Shown in pieces: positions 25,901-39,800 of a stretch of 64,000 nt of DNA. This DNA is from Neodiprion pinetum (Eukaryota; Arthropoda; Insecta; Hymenoptera; Diprionidae). The stretch is from the NCBI RefSeq assembly GCF_021155775.2, contig NC_060232.1, positions 35,083,089-35,147,088 of the forward strand, in the 5' to 3' direction. The position numbers and the translations under genes are program-made. Below the pieces are notes generated by a model, which worked only from the letters and a program-made list of their open reading frames with translations, had not been told where the DNA came from and did not search any database. Position 1 is the first letter of the stretch; every line of letters starts with the position of its first letter.

Positions 25901-27537
25901 GCACAGCTTTATTACGAGTCATCTGAGCGTGCTGCGAGGCGGCTTCGCATCCCTCATAAGACCATATCCAAAAGCTGGACTCGCCGTGTGAGAGCACCAT
26001 TGTGTCAAGTTTTGTTGCGCCTTGTATACGTGACGGTGGTGGTGCTCGATCATAGCGCAGGTTCGACTTGGCGCCCACTGTTCTCCACCGCACATACGTG
26101 TATATATATATACGTTTACACACATATATATATACGCCTGCATGCCCACCATACACACACACCGTAATGCACCGGGACCATTGCGCAATACTGCACTTTC
26201 CTGTCCATTCATTATTCATCGGTAACTCGCGTGCTGCTGTTGTTGCTGTTGCTGTTAATGGATCGTCGTTGCCTACACTGGACGGTGCAGTTCGTTGGCG
26301 AATGTGCGACTCCGTGGCGGAACGATAAGAACAGGCATGTTCCACCCGTGATCCATCGATGATAGCGTCGACGGTTGCCGCGTTATCACCGATTCACGAA
26401 CGATCGGAGCGTTGTGTTTTCCGAGTTGGCGATGCTCTGGAGAATACTACTCTTCGAGGGAAATCGATTTGTATTATTAGAAAATGACGCCGAGTTTCGC
26501 GAACACGCGATTCGCGCCTCTTACGTCGGGCACCAAGGCGACCTTCGCCAGGGTCTCGCATTTGGCATTTGACAAGGTGACACAGCGCAATACTTTATAA
26601 TATACACAGCTCTACCCGCGTTTATTGTTTAAAAATTTTCCACCAGCTGGTTCAACCTTGCTACCTGTAGTATACCCATGTACGCGGACGTGAATATATC
26701 GCCTATGGTCGCAAAAACAGGGATGGAAAGGACAAGAAAAAAAAAAACATACTGGAATCCTATCATTATGATTTGGCGAACAGGAACGAATCGTTGCCGC
26801 TGGCAATTTTTATATCGCTATGAAAATTCGACGTCGCGTAAGATCGCCTGAGATAATCTTCGGCGAGACCACAAAATCGTACCACGATCATAATCGCGGT
26901 CGAGCCTGTCCGCCGTTGCGGTGGTTACGAGTTAGTCGTCGGCGACCGGCGACGCAGAACGCACGCGGGATCCGGTAATAATTTTTTCTTTTCTTTTGTT
27001 TTTTCAATTTAATTTTTTCTCCTCCCTTTCCATCCCGTCACCGGCCTTCTCGGCCTACCGACACACATATTTTTCGAAAAGGTAGTAGAGCCCGTAGTCC
27101 GTCTCGAGAAGGATGGAAACGCACGTCGAGAACCTCTGCATAACCACCGCGTTGGGACTGGTCAGCCCCCGCCGACTCGACTCCGACGGCCGACGTCGCC
27201 TTGGCTCCGGTCAGTGGACCTGGACCTGGACCTGGACGGTCTATGGAGTCGGGCCGAGGGTCCGACCGCGGCCAAGTTTTCTTCACCTTACGCAGGGGAA
27301 TGACCGCCTCCTCGTCTTTTTCATCTCAAGGCTGAATAACCTTTCATTATACCCTTTCACTTATGTACCCCCTTCAATGGCGCTCCCTGTCGGGGCTGAT
27401 TCCTTCCACCCCGCCACCCCCCTGAACATCCTCCTTTTCGAGACGAGAATTTTTCAGTATTCCCTCCTTTCGCCCTCCCTCCCTCCCACCTTCTCTTTAT
27501 TTATTTATTTTTTTTTTTAATCGCAGAGTAATTTTTA
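22981..27537. other. Non-coding stretch with two GC-rich patches
   Basis: GC-rich at 23040-23400 (C- and G-runs that pair with each other) and at about 26840-27260 (CpG-rich, containing the GGACCT repeat). The 186-codon minus-strand frame at 25785-26345 is overlapped by other frames, contains a TA-rich tract that yields a Tyr-rich run, and has no known domain. No gene supported. Confidence 0.5.
27216..27240 (+). repeat. (GGACCT)n hexamer repeat
   Basis: Four copies of GGACCT within a GC-rich interval. The Trp-Thr run they encode in one frame looks like chance. Confidence 0.8.
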
Positions 27538-27754
27538 ATGAGGATGTAGTTAGTAACGTTAGTGTAACGACGCATGTTTTGGAAACATCGCTAAATCGCG
27601 TCTATGTGACTTTCCGAAATTTGGTGAACCGTTATAAACAAAATATAACACTGATTCTGAAAAGCCAACGGGTTGAAAGACATCCTAAAATTGCACAATA
27701 ATTATTTTTTCGCTTGGTGTATCGTTACGTTAAAGTTACTAACTTCAGCCTCAT
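27538..27754 (-). mobile_element. MITE family A, copy 3 (inverted relative to copy 1)
   Basis: The element is 217 bp. Its ends ATGAGGATGTAGTTAGTAAC and GTTACTAACTTCAGCCTCAT are inverted repeats of about 32 bases. On the minus strand the interior reads ATTATTGTGCAATTTTAGGA and then CTTTCAACCCGTTGGC, closely matching 4275-4316 of copy 1. It follows a poly-T stretch and precedes the (TC)n tract at 27811. Confidence 0.65.
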
Positions 27755-27809
27755 AATTTTTATTGTGACGCTACGTGGCTACATTGTCTAATACTGTTAT
27801 CGGCACAAA

Positions 27810-27810
<1 letters not shown>

Positions 27811-27861
<51 letters not shown>
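27811..27861 (+). repeat. (TC)n microsatellite
   Basis: About twenty-five TC units, uninterrupted. Confidence 0.95.
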
Positions 27862-27865
<4 letters not shown>

Positions 27866-29191
27866 CTTTTCTCCTCCCCCCCTATTCGTCATTCGATACT
27901 ACACGAGGTATAAGGAAAAGATCGCGGCCACTCCCGATTCGACAGACCCAGAGTTTTACGCGCAGCTTACAACGTTAATCTTAATTCCTCACTTCACAAC
28001 GCTTTGTCTTTTGCCTTTTGTCCACCTGCTGCCCGCAGCTATAGGAAGGATGAGGAGAGGCAGCGGAGTGGGAATGAAAAATTAACGTCATGGTTCGAAT
28101 ATCCCCGACCTGACCTATCTCAACCATAAACCCGACCTCGTTCGATGAATTTATAACAATGTTACATTATACAAGAATCCGAGGTGAACATTAACCTGTT
28201 CGACAGACTGCAGACCGCACTCCTGTTTTCATAAGCCGCCCCAGACGAAGGACGAAAGAATTCTCGGCTACCGGCCTCGGAAGCTGAATCGCTGCCGCTG
28301 AAGCAGAGGACGAGATATCCGCCGACTACGCCCCGCTAAGCTGACCCCAGAAAAGTCCCTGTGGCGGTCACTCCCCGATCCCACGGCGAAGGTCGCTTAC
28401 GGACACACTCGCTCCAGACTTCAGATCTCATCGTACCTCGCGGTCCAACCGAGCCCGGGATGCGGGAGAACGAGACGAGAGAACCCGGGATCCCTCAACC
28501 GGAGACTGGGAATGCGTGTCGCGCCGCTACCCCTCGGCTGGGCCAGACGATCGTCTGACCTGCCCTGCAGGTCTCTCTTCAAAGGAAGTCTGGGCATGGG
28601 GACCTTTCGCCGTCAGCTACCTGCTATACGTCCTTTCTACGTTTTTCGTTCCTAGACCGTTCCTAGAACTGTTCTTCGGTCCTGCATTTTACCGAGAAGG
28701 CGCAGTATTGTTGGTTACTCCGTTTTCGAAGCAGGTCAAGAAAATGTGATGTTTCATTTTCTGTAAGGTTTCTAGCAACCCTTAGAATTGAATTCTGTAA
28801 CAGGTAAATGGTAATGAAATGTTTAAATAACACAGAGAAAAGGACTTGGGGAGGGGGGGTGACAGATATACTAATTCGCTGAAAAATTATTATACATAAG
28901 TAACATTGAAGAGATGTCGCTATTACTGATAAATAATCTCCACGATACTCAGTCGTTTCAGTTAAAGATTGAATTAGGTTTTTGCAGGTTGTCGATATGG
29001 CCTCAGTTTTTTTTATTATTTTTCTTTTCACGGTACACGTATACGTTGTTTATTGTTTCATTTTTAATATATTTCAAACATTAATTTTCCCTCCTCTGAA
29101 TTTTCATCAAATAACGGTCTACCTTACACACATCAGCGTAATCATAATCAATAATCCTTTACCAGCGAATTTGCTTTCATCCTGGTTATTG

Positions 29192-29297
29192 TTGTTTTTA
29201 TTATTATTTTTTTCATATTATTATTATTGTTATTATTATTATTACTATTATTATTTATTGGTATTCTCATTGTTATTATTTCATCATCATTATTTAT
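29192..29297 (+). repeat. (TTA)n low-complexity region
   Basis: Imperfect TTA/TTG/ATT repeats. Open frames crossing it are rich in Tyr, Leu and Phe only because of the repeat. Confidence 0.85.
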
Positions 29298-30010
29298 TCT
29301 CTGCGTCCCTTTTACACGATACACGCGGATAAATGTATACCTATAATATGCTCGTGTGCCTATATGTATTGTTTATACATACAAATGTGCCCATCATACC
29401 TTTTCATGTATTATATACAGGTATTGATCCGTCATACGCATCTGCATGGGAGGTATTCGGAGAGAATTTTTTTTTTTTTTCACAATTTTTATCCCACCGT
29501 TCGTTATATTTAAATACGATGTTCTTTATTTAATTTTCTTTTCTTGTTTTTCAATTTGTTTTGTAATTTCATTTTGTTCGAAAATCGTTCGCTGCCTGCA
29601 ACCACGTGTTTCATCATGCGAAAGGTCCGCCTTGCCCGTACACACAGGTGCAATGTTACGACCATGCGAATATACATATAATATCCACCTTGCTTGCCAA
29701 ACGGTGATGCTAGTTTCGAAAAATAGAAACGAAGGAAGGACACGTCGCTTGCGTAGCTGCCGGACCATTATACTTTTTTTCTTCCTCAACAAATAAAAAA
29801 GGGGGAAAAAGAAGAAATTAAAAAATTTCTACGTGTAAATACACGATATTATGTGTGAACGCGCAGTTCGCACGTTTTTGTAGGTGCACTAACGCAAAAA
29901 ATTCGTTTTGAAATTTGCATTATACTTTCATATGAAACAAAACCCGATGTAACTCGTTATAACTGCAGGTGTTTCATTCCAAAGCTGTACACGTATCGTA
30001 TTATACGCCT

Positions 30011-30041
30011 ATGTATTTATATATATATATATATATATATA
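30011..30041 (+). repeat. (TA)n microsatellite
   Basis: About twelve TA units. Confidence 0.85.
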
Positions 30042-30368
30042 GGTATGCATACGTTTCACCTGTTCGTGGAATAATTCTGAGACACCGTTTTCACCAGGTG
30101 ATGTTGTACTCGACTGTTTGCCAATTTTACGGTGTATTCAAACAGTAACTTTTGAGAGCATTGACACGAGCCAGACTCGAGTCTTGTAAAGCAAGGACCG
30201 ACGTCATCACTTCCCACAAACTTTTGTCGACACTGAAAGATAACCAACCCTTTTCTTGGACTCGAGAAGCGACTGATTGCTCGTTGCCGTCGCGTAACTG
30301 TACACGAGGTTTTGTACACGACGCCGTATTATTATTATATATCTTCGAATATACGTACACCTACATAT

Positions 30369-30370
<2 letters not shown>

Positions 30371-30411
<41 letters not shown>
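30371..30411 (+). repeat. (TA)n microsatellite
   Basis: About twenty TA units. Confidence 0.95.
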
Positions 30412-30414
<3 letters not shown>

Positions 30415-32044
30415 TAATATGCATGGTATAACAGCTCACTTATCGCCGAACCCATTCTATGAAAGGTGGTGGTTCTATCTATTCCCGCTAACCTCTGGCG
30501 GCTCACATATCCCGGATAAAACTTTGTTCCAAATATTAAAATCAAGGCGACTGTATATGGTGCAACTTTTTTTTCTCCTTCTTTATTTATTTTTTTTTAT
30601 CTTTTCTTCTTTTATTCGTGTCAAATACTCTCGTTGGTTGTTACACAGAATGCAAATACACCTATAGACCCTGAAATTCGCATACATACCAAATTTCAGC
30701 GCCGCGCTTTAAGGTGTGGCCCTGGACTGCTGGATGTTCATTGTATCAGCTCGCCAACAACAGCGAAACGTTTCTTACATTGAAATTTTTTTAAATACCT
30801 AACCGCTCTTCACCCGCCGTTCGAAATATCACCGAAGCAATTTAGAATTTTTGAAAAGGATCCAATCAGCGTGAATTTCAAGACGAGAAATTTATAACGT
30901 AGGTATAAGTTTTTATCCAGGTTTTGTTGGGTACACGTATGGCGGCTGTGGGGTGGTCACGAATGACGTGGAAATACGGACAAATGGAAAGTATTGGAAA
31001 ATTTGCTGGGACAAAGAGGAACAACCACGTTCCTAACGAAGTTGGCGTTTTGGTCAAGGGGTGAATTTCCCCATTTTCGCAAAGCACGATACGTGATACG
31101 TTTAAAAAAAAAAATGAAATAAATAAATGACGGACAATTCTAAGCTTTTGAAAAAATCGCACTACCTACTGTACGAAAAAAATGTTACCTTCCAACAATC
31201 TTGGTTAGCTCCGTTACTGTTACCTAGCAATGGAAAAGCTAAAATGTACAGTTGCGTTGACCTACTCCATACAACGTAGAAGAATTTGATAATCGATGTT
31301 TTCGTGCCGAGTTTTATGTCCGCTTATTATTAAATATTATTCGTCCAACGAATTGTACAAATATACGTGTGAAATACCACAGTTTTCGGATACGCAGGCA
31401 AACGAGGTGGCAATTAAGTTAATTGTTATAACTTTTGAACAAAGAATTTTCATCGTGCCCTGCATGCCGTGACTGCTCTAAAACGAAAACTAGCCATCAG
31501 CCGTCAGCTTCTAGACGTTCGAAGAACACCGAATTTAGTAAACTTACGTGTCTGAGATCACGAACTCGAGCGATTGCGGCTTCCGAAGGCTCGCATTATC
31601 CTCTTTTCGAAGCCAGAGCTCCGACTACCTGAACGCCTTAATCTCATCGCGAGCGCGCAGCCCAAGGCTTTAAAAGTTATTCGCTGCGAAACCGTCGGAG
31701 ATCGGATCTTCGATATATAATCAGAACATTTGCAACACGTAGCAGAAGAAGAACGCTTCCCGATGCTTTATGCGTGATATTATATGCTCGCCTACCAGCC
31801 TTTCGAATCCGTTCCCGCTACCGCGGCCACGGTATAAAGAACAGGACAGATAATATCGTCCGGGCGCGTATAGGTTATGTACATAACAAATATTTCCATC
31901 ACATCGTGACTGTCGATATAATCCTGGGTCGTCTTGACGCGTAACAACGTGCCTACGTACGACTGTGTCTGGATAAAACATGCTCTGATTTTTTTCAAAA
32001 CGAGGGACGAGGTGGAAGGAAAAGCTTAAAAAAAACTGACAAAG

Positions 32045-32240
32045 AATGGAAATGCGAAGTGAAAATATTCAAGGTAAACCAAAATTTCATGTAAACCAAC
32101 ATTTGAAAGCTGAAAAAGATGGAAAAGCGAAGTGGAAAAATTTTAGGTGAACCAAAATTTCAAGTAAACCAAAATTTGAAAGCTGAGAAAGATGGAAAAG
32201 CGAAGTGGAAAAATTTGAGGTAAACCAAAATTTGAAGAGC
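32045..32240 (+). repeat. Tandem repeat, 73 bp unit, about 2.7 copies
   Basis: The words GATGGAAAAGCGAAGTGGAA and GGTAAACCAAAATTT recur with a 73-base period (unit starts near 32045, 32118 and 32191). The last two full units are nearly identical; the first is more diverged. Within each unit the GTAAACCAAAATTT word occurs twice, so the unit itself looks like a product of duplication. Confidence 0.8.
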
Positions 32241-32349
32241 CCGTCATGCCGAGTCGCCCGCATGCGGCGAATGGTTATTCTGGGTTTTGGTTGGGCGCCA
32301 CTGCCACCCCACGTTATCCGCACCCCATCTACATTATGGCAGCCCTCTA

Positions 32350-32412
32350 GCATCGCCGCCGCCGCCGCCGCCTCCTCCTCGTCCTCTTCTTCCTCCTCCA
32401 CCTCCACCTCCT
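32350..32412 (+). repeat. (CCG)n and (TCC)n tract
   Basis: GCCGCCGCC repeats followed by TCCTCC and CCTCCACCTCC repeats. Frames here give Ser, Pro, Ala or Glu runs on either strand, with no other coding support. Confidence 0.8.
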
Positions 32413-34828
32413 CCGCGCAGTCGACAACCCTCGACGCTGCAACGAGACCCCCTCGAATCGCAGGAGCTACGCAAACGCGAATTTTAGGGTGCGTGCACAT
32501 CGGTCGGCATTATCGCGCCAATCGGCCATGGAACATGGAACATGTATAGGATTGAGGAAAAGTTGTTTAATCGTGTGGGCCGATAGGCAAACTTTCAGCT
32601 AGATCTTCGAGGTGAAATTTTTTATATGTTATACAGCGTACGATGTAATATTATAAAAAATAGTTTAAGTTTTAATAAAATTTATTTTCTAGTCCTTCGC
32701 GTATTATACAGCACTGAATATGTCGAAGACACGAGTAAAAAAAAAAAAAATCTCCAACAGCTTCTTCTTACTATCCAATTCAAAACAGATGACCAAGTTT
32801 GGAAAAATCAGACCTGCTTACGCAAGAGACACATCGGATGACTTTCTTTTTCGATGGCAGGAAGTGTTGCAAATTCGACGACAAAGGATCTATTTGCAAA
32901 TATGATAAAATTGACCAAATTGACCAACGTGTTTCTCGTAAACGACTCGGTGTACGCTATAACACATAAAAATTTCAGTCAGATATCAATTTTGACCGAA
33001 ATTTGATGAATCGTGTTTCCATGGGTAAATATAAATTAAAAAAGCGAAGTATAATTTGATGTTAATAAAATTTGTGATTATCGAAAGTCGCCGCTGGGCT
33101 TGGCAGCACTCCAATCAACCGTTTGCCCGCAACCCGAACTCGTGCAGCTAACGGGCGTGATAACAACACCGTGGTTGGGTGAAGGGGCAGGAGGGCGAGA
33201 GGAAGGGGGAGGCACCGCGTACTTGGATATCCTATCCGGCGGCATATCTCACGAGCGTGCCTCGCCTCGCCTCGCCTTGGCCGCAAAACGCGAACCGCGA
33301 AAATTGTCGATTCGCGTGTAGAACGGAGGAAGGCCGTCGCCTTCGTTCTATTCTTCCTCGGTCCTGTATCACCCTGTACAACGATACCGTGCACCGTGCT
33401 AGGGGCGAATCGGCACTGCGCCGGGGGGTTAACCTCGGCACGGACTCAGGGACGTACGCACTACGGGACACCGGGAAAAATTGCACCGAGTAAACGGCGA
33501 GGGGAATCGAAACTAGGCCTCCTTCCCCAGGGGGGGGGAAACATCCACCAGACTGCCGTGTGCAGCTCTAGGGGTGATCACCCCGTGGAACTGCTGAGTC
33601 CGTCGAATGGAAGTATTCCAGCTGACAAAGGGCCTTTGGAAAGGGAGGGGGGTATTACGATCGCATTTTCCTTTTTTTTTTATTTTTTTTTTTTAGTTTT
33701 TATACCACTTGACACAGGGGTGCGGTAGAGACAATGAATTTTCATTTTCAAATTCATCGTATATATCACTACTTGTGTTTATTGTATGTATATGGAGCTA
33801 AGCTCCTACCGCTCGGATTTCGGAAGTACTAGGTAAACTCGTGGAGTTGTACGGATTTGGTATGCACTGAGTGATACAGTGCTGAAGCGAATTGTGGGTA
33901 ACCTGCACTTGACCCACTACGATGACGACGAGTGGCTCTGACTGAACGTATTTTTGAATAATACAAATGCATCATTACGTATGCATCGATTATACCAAGA
34001 GCTCAATGTTTAGAAGCATTATTCCGTTACTACCATGTGTATAATCCTGTAAAGATTGTTCAATTGTTTATTTTATCTAGCAATTTCATACAATTCAAAT
34101 GGCGAATGTAAGATCAAGTTACAAGTGTTTGTAAACTTCGTAACATGAAAGATAAAAGCACGTGCTTCCGAGATTTGCAGGAAATTATGTTACTTAGAAA
34201 TTTAAATGTGACTGGGAATCTTTGCTATTTTTATACGAACCAAAAAATGAACAGTGGTAGTTGGTGAGTTTGAATATTTATCTAAGAATAATTTTCAAAA
34301 CTTCTTCACGGCTGATTCAATTATGTAGAAAATACGATACAAGATTCCTTTGTTCAGCTGTCGAGTTCGATAATAACTCAAAAGTTAATTATACCGTATG
34401 CGATTTACTTATTTTCGCAATGAAATATAATTCACACTTCCGGAAACTATATTCAGGGAACATCCGGTTCTCCGATAAAAAGGAATCATTTTTATCGCGG
34501 TGCGTTACGTATGGTTTTCAACATTGTCGAGCAGCTGTTGGGCCGCGACGAATCTGATTCGAGTCAAGGTTTAAAGCTACTCGTTGAAGCTGTCGACGTC
34601 GCTTTTGCAGCTCTGGAGGATTCATACCCTGCAGAAGTAGAAAGAGGAGAAAAAAAAACGGTGCCAAGTGTAAAGAGTGACGGTGAAGGTGAAGAGAGAG
34701 GAAAGGGAAAGGAGAAGGAGGTGGTGGTGGAGGACAAAGCGAGGAGGGAAAAACCCAGGGCAAATTTACATTTTGATAAGAATTCCCTGGCGAAGTTTTC
34801 AGCCCCAAAGATGGGAAATCTTTGCAAG

Positions 34829-34853
34829 TTCGTTTCGTTTCGTTTCGTTTCGC
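34829..34853 (+). repeat. (TTTCG)n pentamer repeat
   Basis: About five units of TTTCG. Confidence 0.85.
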
Positions 34854-36120
34854 TCCGTGTATATATACGTACATACCTACGTTATCCTAGTTTAGCCTTA
34901 TTCTTATACATTTTCGAACTCGCTCCTTCTTCTCCTTCTCCCATCCGCGTTGCGAGTCTCCCTTGTCAAGCTCCCTGGATCTAAATTCGTCCCCTCCGTT
35001 TGTTAATCAACCAAGAATCCACCAAAGTTGGCTCAAGTTAACTCATGCGAACGAGGACGCGGCGCCGGCGAAGCTTGCCGAAGAAAAACCCTTAAATTCC
35101 ATTACCGCGATTAAGTTGCGAACCTTTTCCACACTTTCCCCACTCCGTTGCCGAGCGTATTGTCTACCGTTCAACTTTCCTCGCGCTCTTCGTATACCTA
35201 CAATAGTTTTTGCTACTGAATTTATTCATTCACCCATTAGCATCATTATCGCGCTTGAATCCTATATGCATACATACATATACGGTACGGACGTTAAATA
35301 ATTCAAGAACAAAGATAAAAAAAGAGTAAAAATGGTCGAATCATTTGAATTTTGAAAATAGCGTGACCGTAACGCGTTCAGGGCTCGATGCTTCACCGAT
35401 TCTTCTAATGCGGCGAAACTGTACAGGAGAAGAGTGTTTCGGACGAAAATGATTAACCATTAACTGCGGGCTTGTACAAGCGTGTAACAACTGGAGATCA
35501 AACCGTCTCGTCGCTATGCTCGTTAATTTTGAACCGCCGGGTGGTCGACGGCTTCGTTTCAATTCGAGTCAAATAGAATTTGTTTCCTCGCGCTGAGTCA
35601 ACACGGGAAAATCCTTCTCCCGATTCCCGGACCACGTACCTATAACCAACCATTCGAGCCCAGCGCCAAGTGCCCGCTTTATGCCTGCACCGAACCTCGC
35701 CGTTCGCTTGCAGTAAAACGGTTTTCCTCCGGAGCTCAATTTCGTCCCCTCTTGCGAAGAGTGGCTCGGAAAAAGTTTGATCAAAATCCGATTTATTCGT
35801 CTCTCATTGAATCGGCGACGCGAAATCGAGCGCCAATAATAACGTCCGTTCGCGAAACTCGAAACGCCCGAATGCGGACGAAGAACGCTACTGATTAGAC
35901 ACGCTGCGTTCCGCACGTGATCGACCCTTGGGACTCGGGCCCTTGGGCCCGGGGGCCCCGCTCGCTGCGTGGAGAATCGAGGCACATACTTTCACGATAC
36001 ACACAATCAGCGACGAAACTCGGGCAACCCTTGCCCCATTCATCTCGCCCTCGTAATCCACCATTTATTTTAATGAACGGACTTGCCTGCTCTGTTTTTG
36101 AGCGAGTCGCATCCAGGGGT

Positions 36121-36141
36121 GGAGAGGAGAGGAGAGGAGAG
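36121..36141 (+). repeat. (GGAGA)n pentamer repeat
   Basis: Four units of GGAGA. Confidence 0.85.
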
Positions 36142-36859
36142 TAAATGAGAGGAGAACGCCGCGCGAGGATGTGTTTGCAAATACACTCGACGAGAAGAAC
36201 CCTGCAAACCTGCAGTAGTACGGAACTCGCGTAACCCACGTTTAACCGACGTCGGGTCGAGCCGGGGTCACGTGATCATCGTGGTCGTTAGTGAAATTAA
36301 GGATTCGCTTTGAGTCCGCCGCACCTCCACCGGCCCCATCCACAACGGACGCGTGTCTCTTTCGCCGATGGAATTCGCAGGACCGTGTCAGTGGGACAAA
36401 GAATTTCCGGCTTTAAGCTGCCTGGTTAGGTAATTCGGTGGTACGCCAGTTGAAAACGTGAACGTTAATTGGGGTACTTTTACGGAGTACTCGCATAGTA
36501 CACGGATAGGAAGAGCACCCTACTCGTGAGAAATGCTTCTAGGCACGTCGAAGAAGGACCGGTTTTATGAACATTTTCAAACTGAACATCGCTTTGTGTC
36601 CTTGCGGTAAATCGCGTCAAACCTCCCTTCGACCAATGGGAAAATAGATGCAATTTTCCTTTCAGAGCTGCTAGAACACCGCGATAACGCAACACCGGAG
36701 AGCGTATAAAACGAGCGTTGTGCGACACGTTTTCATCGTCAGCCACGTCATTCGGTTGTAGCACACTGCACATTTACACGGAGACCGTATAATTCATGGG
36801 GCTTGCCATAGCTACGTGTACTACAGAGAACTCCCCTTCTGTGTCGACGACGCGACTCA

Positions 36860-36889
36860 CTGCTGTCGCTGCTGCTGCTGCTGCTGCTA
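36860..36889 (+). repeat. (CTG)n trinucleotide repeat
   Basis: CTGCTGTCG followed by about six CTG units. Confidence 0.85.
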
Positions 36890-39800
36890 CCGCGACTCTA
36901 AGGGGCGAATCTAATCACTAATACATGACAGGATTCACCAGGGTAGTTCATCGCGTGGAATGAATGCTCGATCCGTAGTATAGCTGCTGCGGGGGATAGT
37001 TACAAGGCATGTTATTAGCGGTAGAGGGCTTCGGATCGACTGCCGTACTTTCGCTTCCATACGTTGAGCTTTCGAAACGCGGAATATTTCACCGAATTAT
37101 TCACTGTGCATCGTTTAAAAAAGAGGGTGGATTCGAGGTTCAAATCGTTGTTCGCTTTGAAACAGATCAAGACGCTGTAACAGACTAGATGATACTGTAG
37201 ACGGTCTTAATTTATTCATGGAACGTTGTTTTACTCTCGAATGTTCAAGCAGGAAATCTCGAAACTCGTTTCACTGCCTCGGAATTTTTGAGGACGAACT
37301 ACCGTACCTTTGATCGAGTTTTCTCGGCAACTTGAGGTCTAACGTTTATGGATCTCCTCGGAGCCGTTCAAGTATTTGCTAACGCTAAAACAGGGGTAAG
37401 CCGTTCAGAGAAACTTTATCAAATGTTATCATACAGCAGTAGGCATTCGAGGCAAGCCTTAGCTAATATAGGGAATTCGAAGTGCCTGCTGAAAACCAAC
37501 ATTCCGCCTACTTAAGAATATAGAGAATTTCTTTAAAAGGATGGGTTAGTAATGCATGAATTGTTCAATAGTGATATCCTAGCAAATATAACGTTTATTG
37601 CATGCATTTAAGAAGAAAGACAATATACAATGTATTAATACTCAATGAATAACGAATACAAGTCTTATCGAACATGTTGATGTGTATTATTAATTATTAA
37701 TAATTAATATTTAATAAAGCAGGAATGAATTAAACAAGATGTAACTATAAATCGCATTGCTGCCATTCCCAGGTAATTGATCGATTTTCCAATAAACTTT
37801 TCAAAGAGCGTTAAAGCTATCGTTAAAAAAACAGTACTGGGCAAAACAAGCAAATGTTATCAATCTTTATCACTAGAGGTTGGATGAAAAAATTTGCAAA
37901 AAATACGTTAGCCAATAGTTGAATGGCCCCTCGGAGACTCCGTATTATATATCCGTGTAACAGCAGTGTTGCAGAGCTGGATAACGCTAAGACGAGCTGG
38001 ACCGCGAGGCGATACTGCGCAAGGAAATTGTTTGTAATTTCCTCGTGATACAAGCGGCCACGTTGCATGATTGTTTGGTGTGGCTTACTTGCTACAGGCA
38101 AGAGTTCCAGAGCCAACCGAGCGAGGTATTGGTCGGCGGTTCTTGCGGTCATCCGATAACTCATTGCGAGGTGAACACCCCTCACTCGTGCAGCAGCGTA
38201 GTTACGATAGACTAGACACTATGGATATAGGTTCTACTACTGACGTATGCAGCGAAGGTACTCCGGAACTTACCACGTGCCTTTGAGTACCATCGACTCC
38301 TCCTCTGTACTTATTGTTAGACCTCTGTTGCACCGTGCATTATGCACTCGGTTGTATTTTCTACATTTTATCGCGAACAGTCGACTTCTTTATACTCTGG
38401 AGTATAAGTAATATTACTGACACTCGATTCGAATACTTGTAAATTTAACCTAAAAATAGAGGACAGACGCTGTATCCGTTATTACTAAAATCGTGATATT
38501 GTCTTCTTTGTATGTTGAAAAAACGAATGTATAAAATCGACTAGTAATACCGTTTCTTTTGTCGATAAAATCTAATCTTTGTACGGATTTATTTGTACAG
38601 ATTATTCTCTTTAGTCTGGTTCAATTCAATTACAAGCGGTAGAACGATAAATGATATAAAAAAAAAAAGAAACACTCGTCTACAGCTTTGCAAAAGATCA
38701 TTGTTCCTCTGTTTTGTTTTGCAGTTGACTGCAGTTGCGCTAATAAATTAGCCAGACGCTAATTACGCGGTAGCTTCGTTTATTAAGTAAATTTCAATTA
38801 CTCATACCGCCGGCACATGCTTCTCTGTATAATATTTTCAGCTTGCTCGGCCGAAACTTTTATCAACCGTAATTAACCGGGCACACGTAGATACAGTCTG
38901 CCTAACTCTGCGATGCGATGGTACGATTTCATACACACGCAGCTTGCCTGCCACGCTGTTGAAAAATTAATCCACTTCTCCGTAATTGTTATCGAAAAAT
39001 CTACAGCCAGGGAATGAAAATCATGGTTTACTTTTTATTCCCGATCGCAACTTATCGCCGTTTATTATTTCTCATTCCTTCTCATCGAAGATCAAAGAAG
39101 ATCGCAAAGCTCGTTCCTGAACTTCGTACGTCTGCGACACGAAGGAAGAGGTCAGCTTGAAAGATCCTTAAAGTTGTTCGACGGATCAGAATTCAGTTCT
39201 CGGAGGAAACGTTTCCGGTATTTACGATCGGGAAATTATTGTTTAAATACTCGCACGCAAGGCATGGCACGTACAATTTTTATTCGAACTCTCGCTAACT
39301 TGAGAGTTCCGTAGACTGTAAAAGCTTCTAAGTGGCGAGTGTAAAGCTCGCCGGCAACGAGACTCAGGTGACGTTATTAATATTCGGAGGCCGTCTAAGC
39401 AGAAGTTTGCACGTGTCAGACTATCGCCGAGGTACTCAGCCGGCGTGGAACTTGGAAAGTAAAATTAGACGACGCGCGGGAAGATCGTATCTTTTTTGGC
39501 GGCGTAGGGAACACGAATAAACTTTACTTCGCATCACATGTACCTACCTTACACGTACACCTTCTTCCATACCCGACGTTGATCCCGTCTCCGTTCGGCC
39601 GTCGAAGCGTTCGGTTGAATATACTCCCCGGTATCATCAGTTTCGATCGATTAATCATTCTTATACCAATGTCAAGTATGTTCAGAACCGGCGAGGAAAA
39701 GTTGAACCGCGTCTATCCATCGACGCGGAGCGAGGTCACGCTAAACACTCGGTTTATTATGTGTAATATCATATTTTCCGAACTGTGGTCAACAGGATGC

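Larger units (their letters stand above)
27862..32044. other. Non-coding stretch
   Basis: A CpG-rich patch lies at 28200-28600, with a 65-codon frame from 28361 and no recognised motif. Otherwise AT-rich with simple repeats. No gene supported. Confidence 0.55.

Noticed and set aside
25785..26345. 186-codon minus-strand frame
   Set aside because: Overlapped by other frames on both strands. The Tyr/Ile/Val part is a TA/CA-rich repeat, and no family is recognised.
34511..34984. 157-codon plus-strand frame with charged Glu/Lys-rich part
   Set aside because: The charged part comes from GA-rich sequence and the later part from a TTTCG repeat, with opposing frames open over the same bases.
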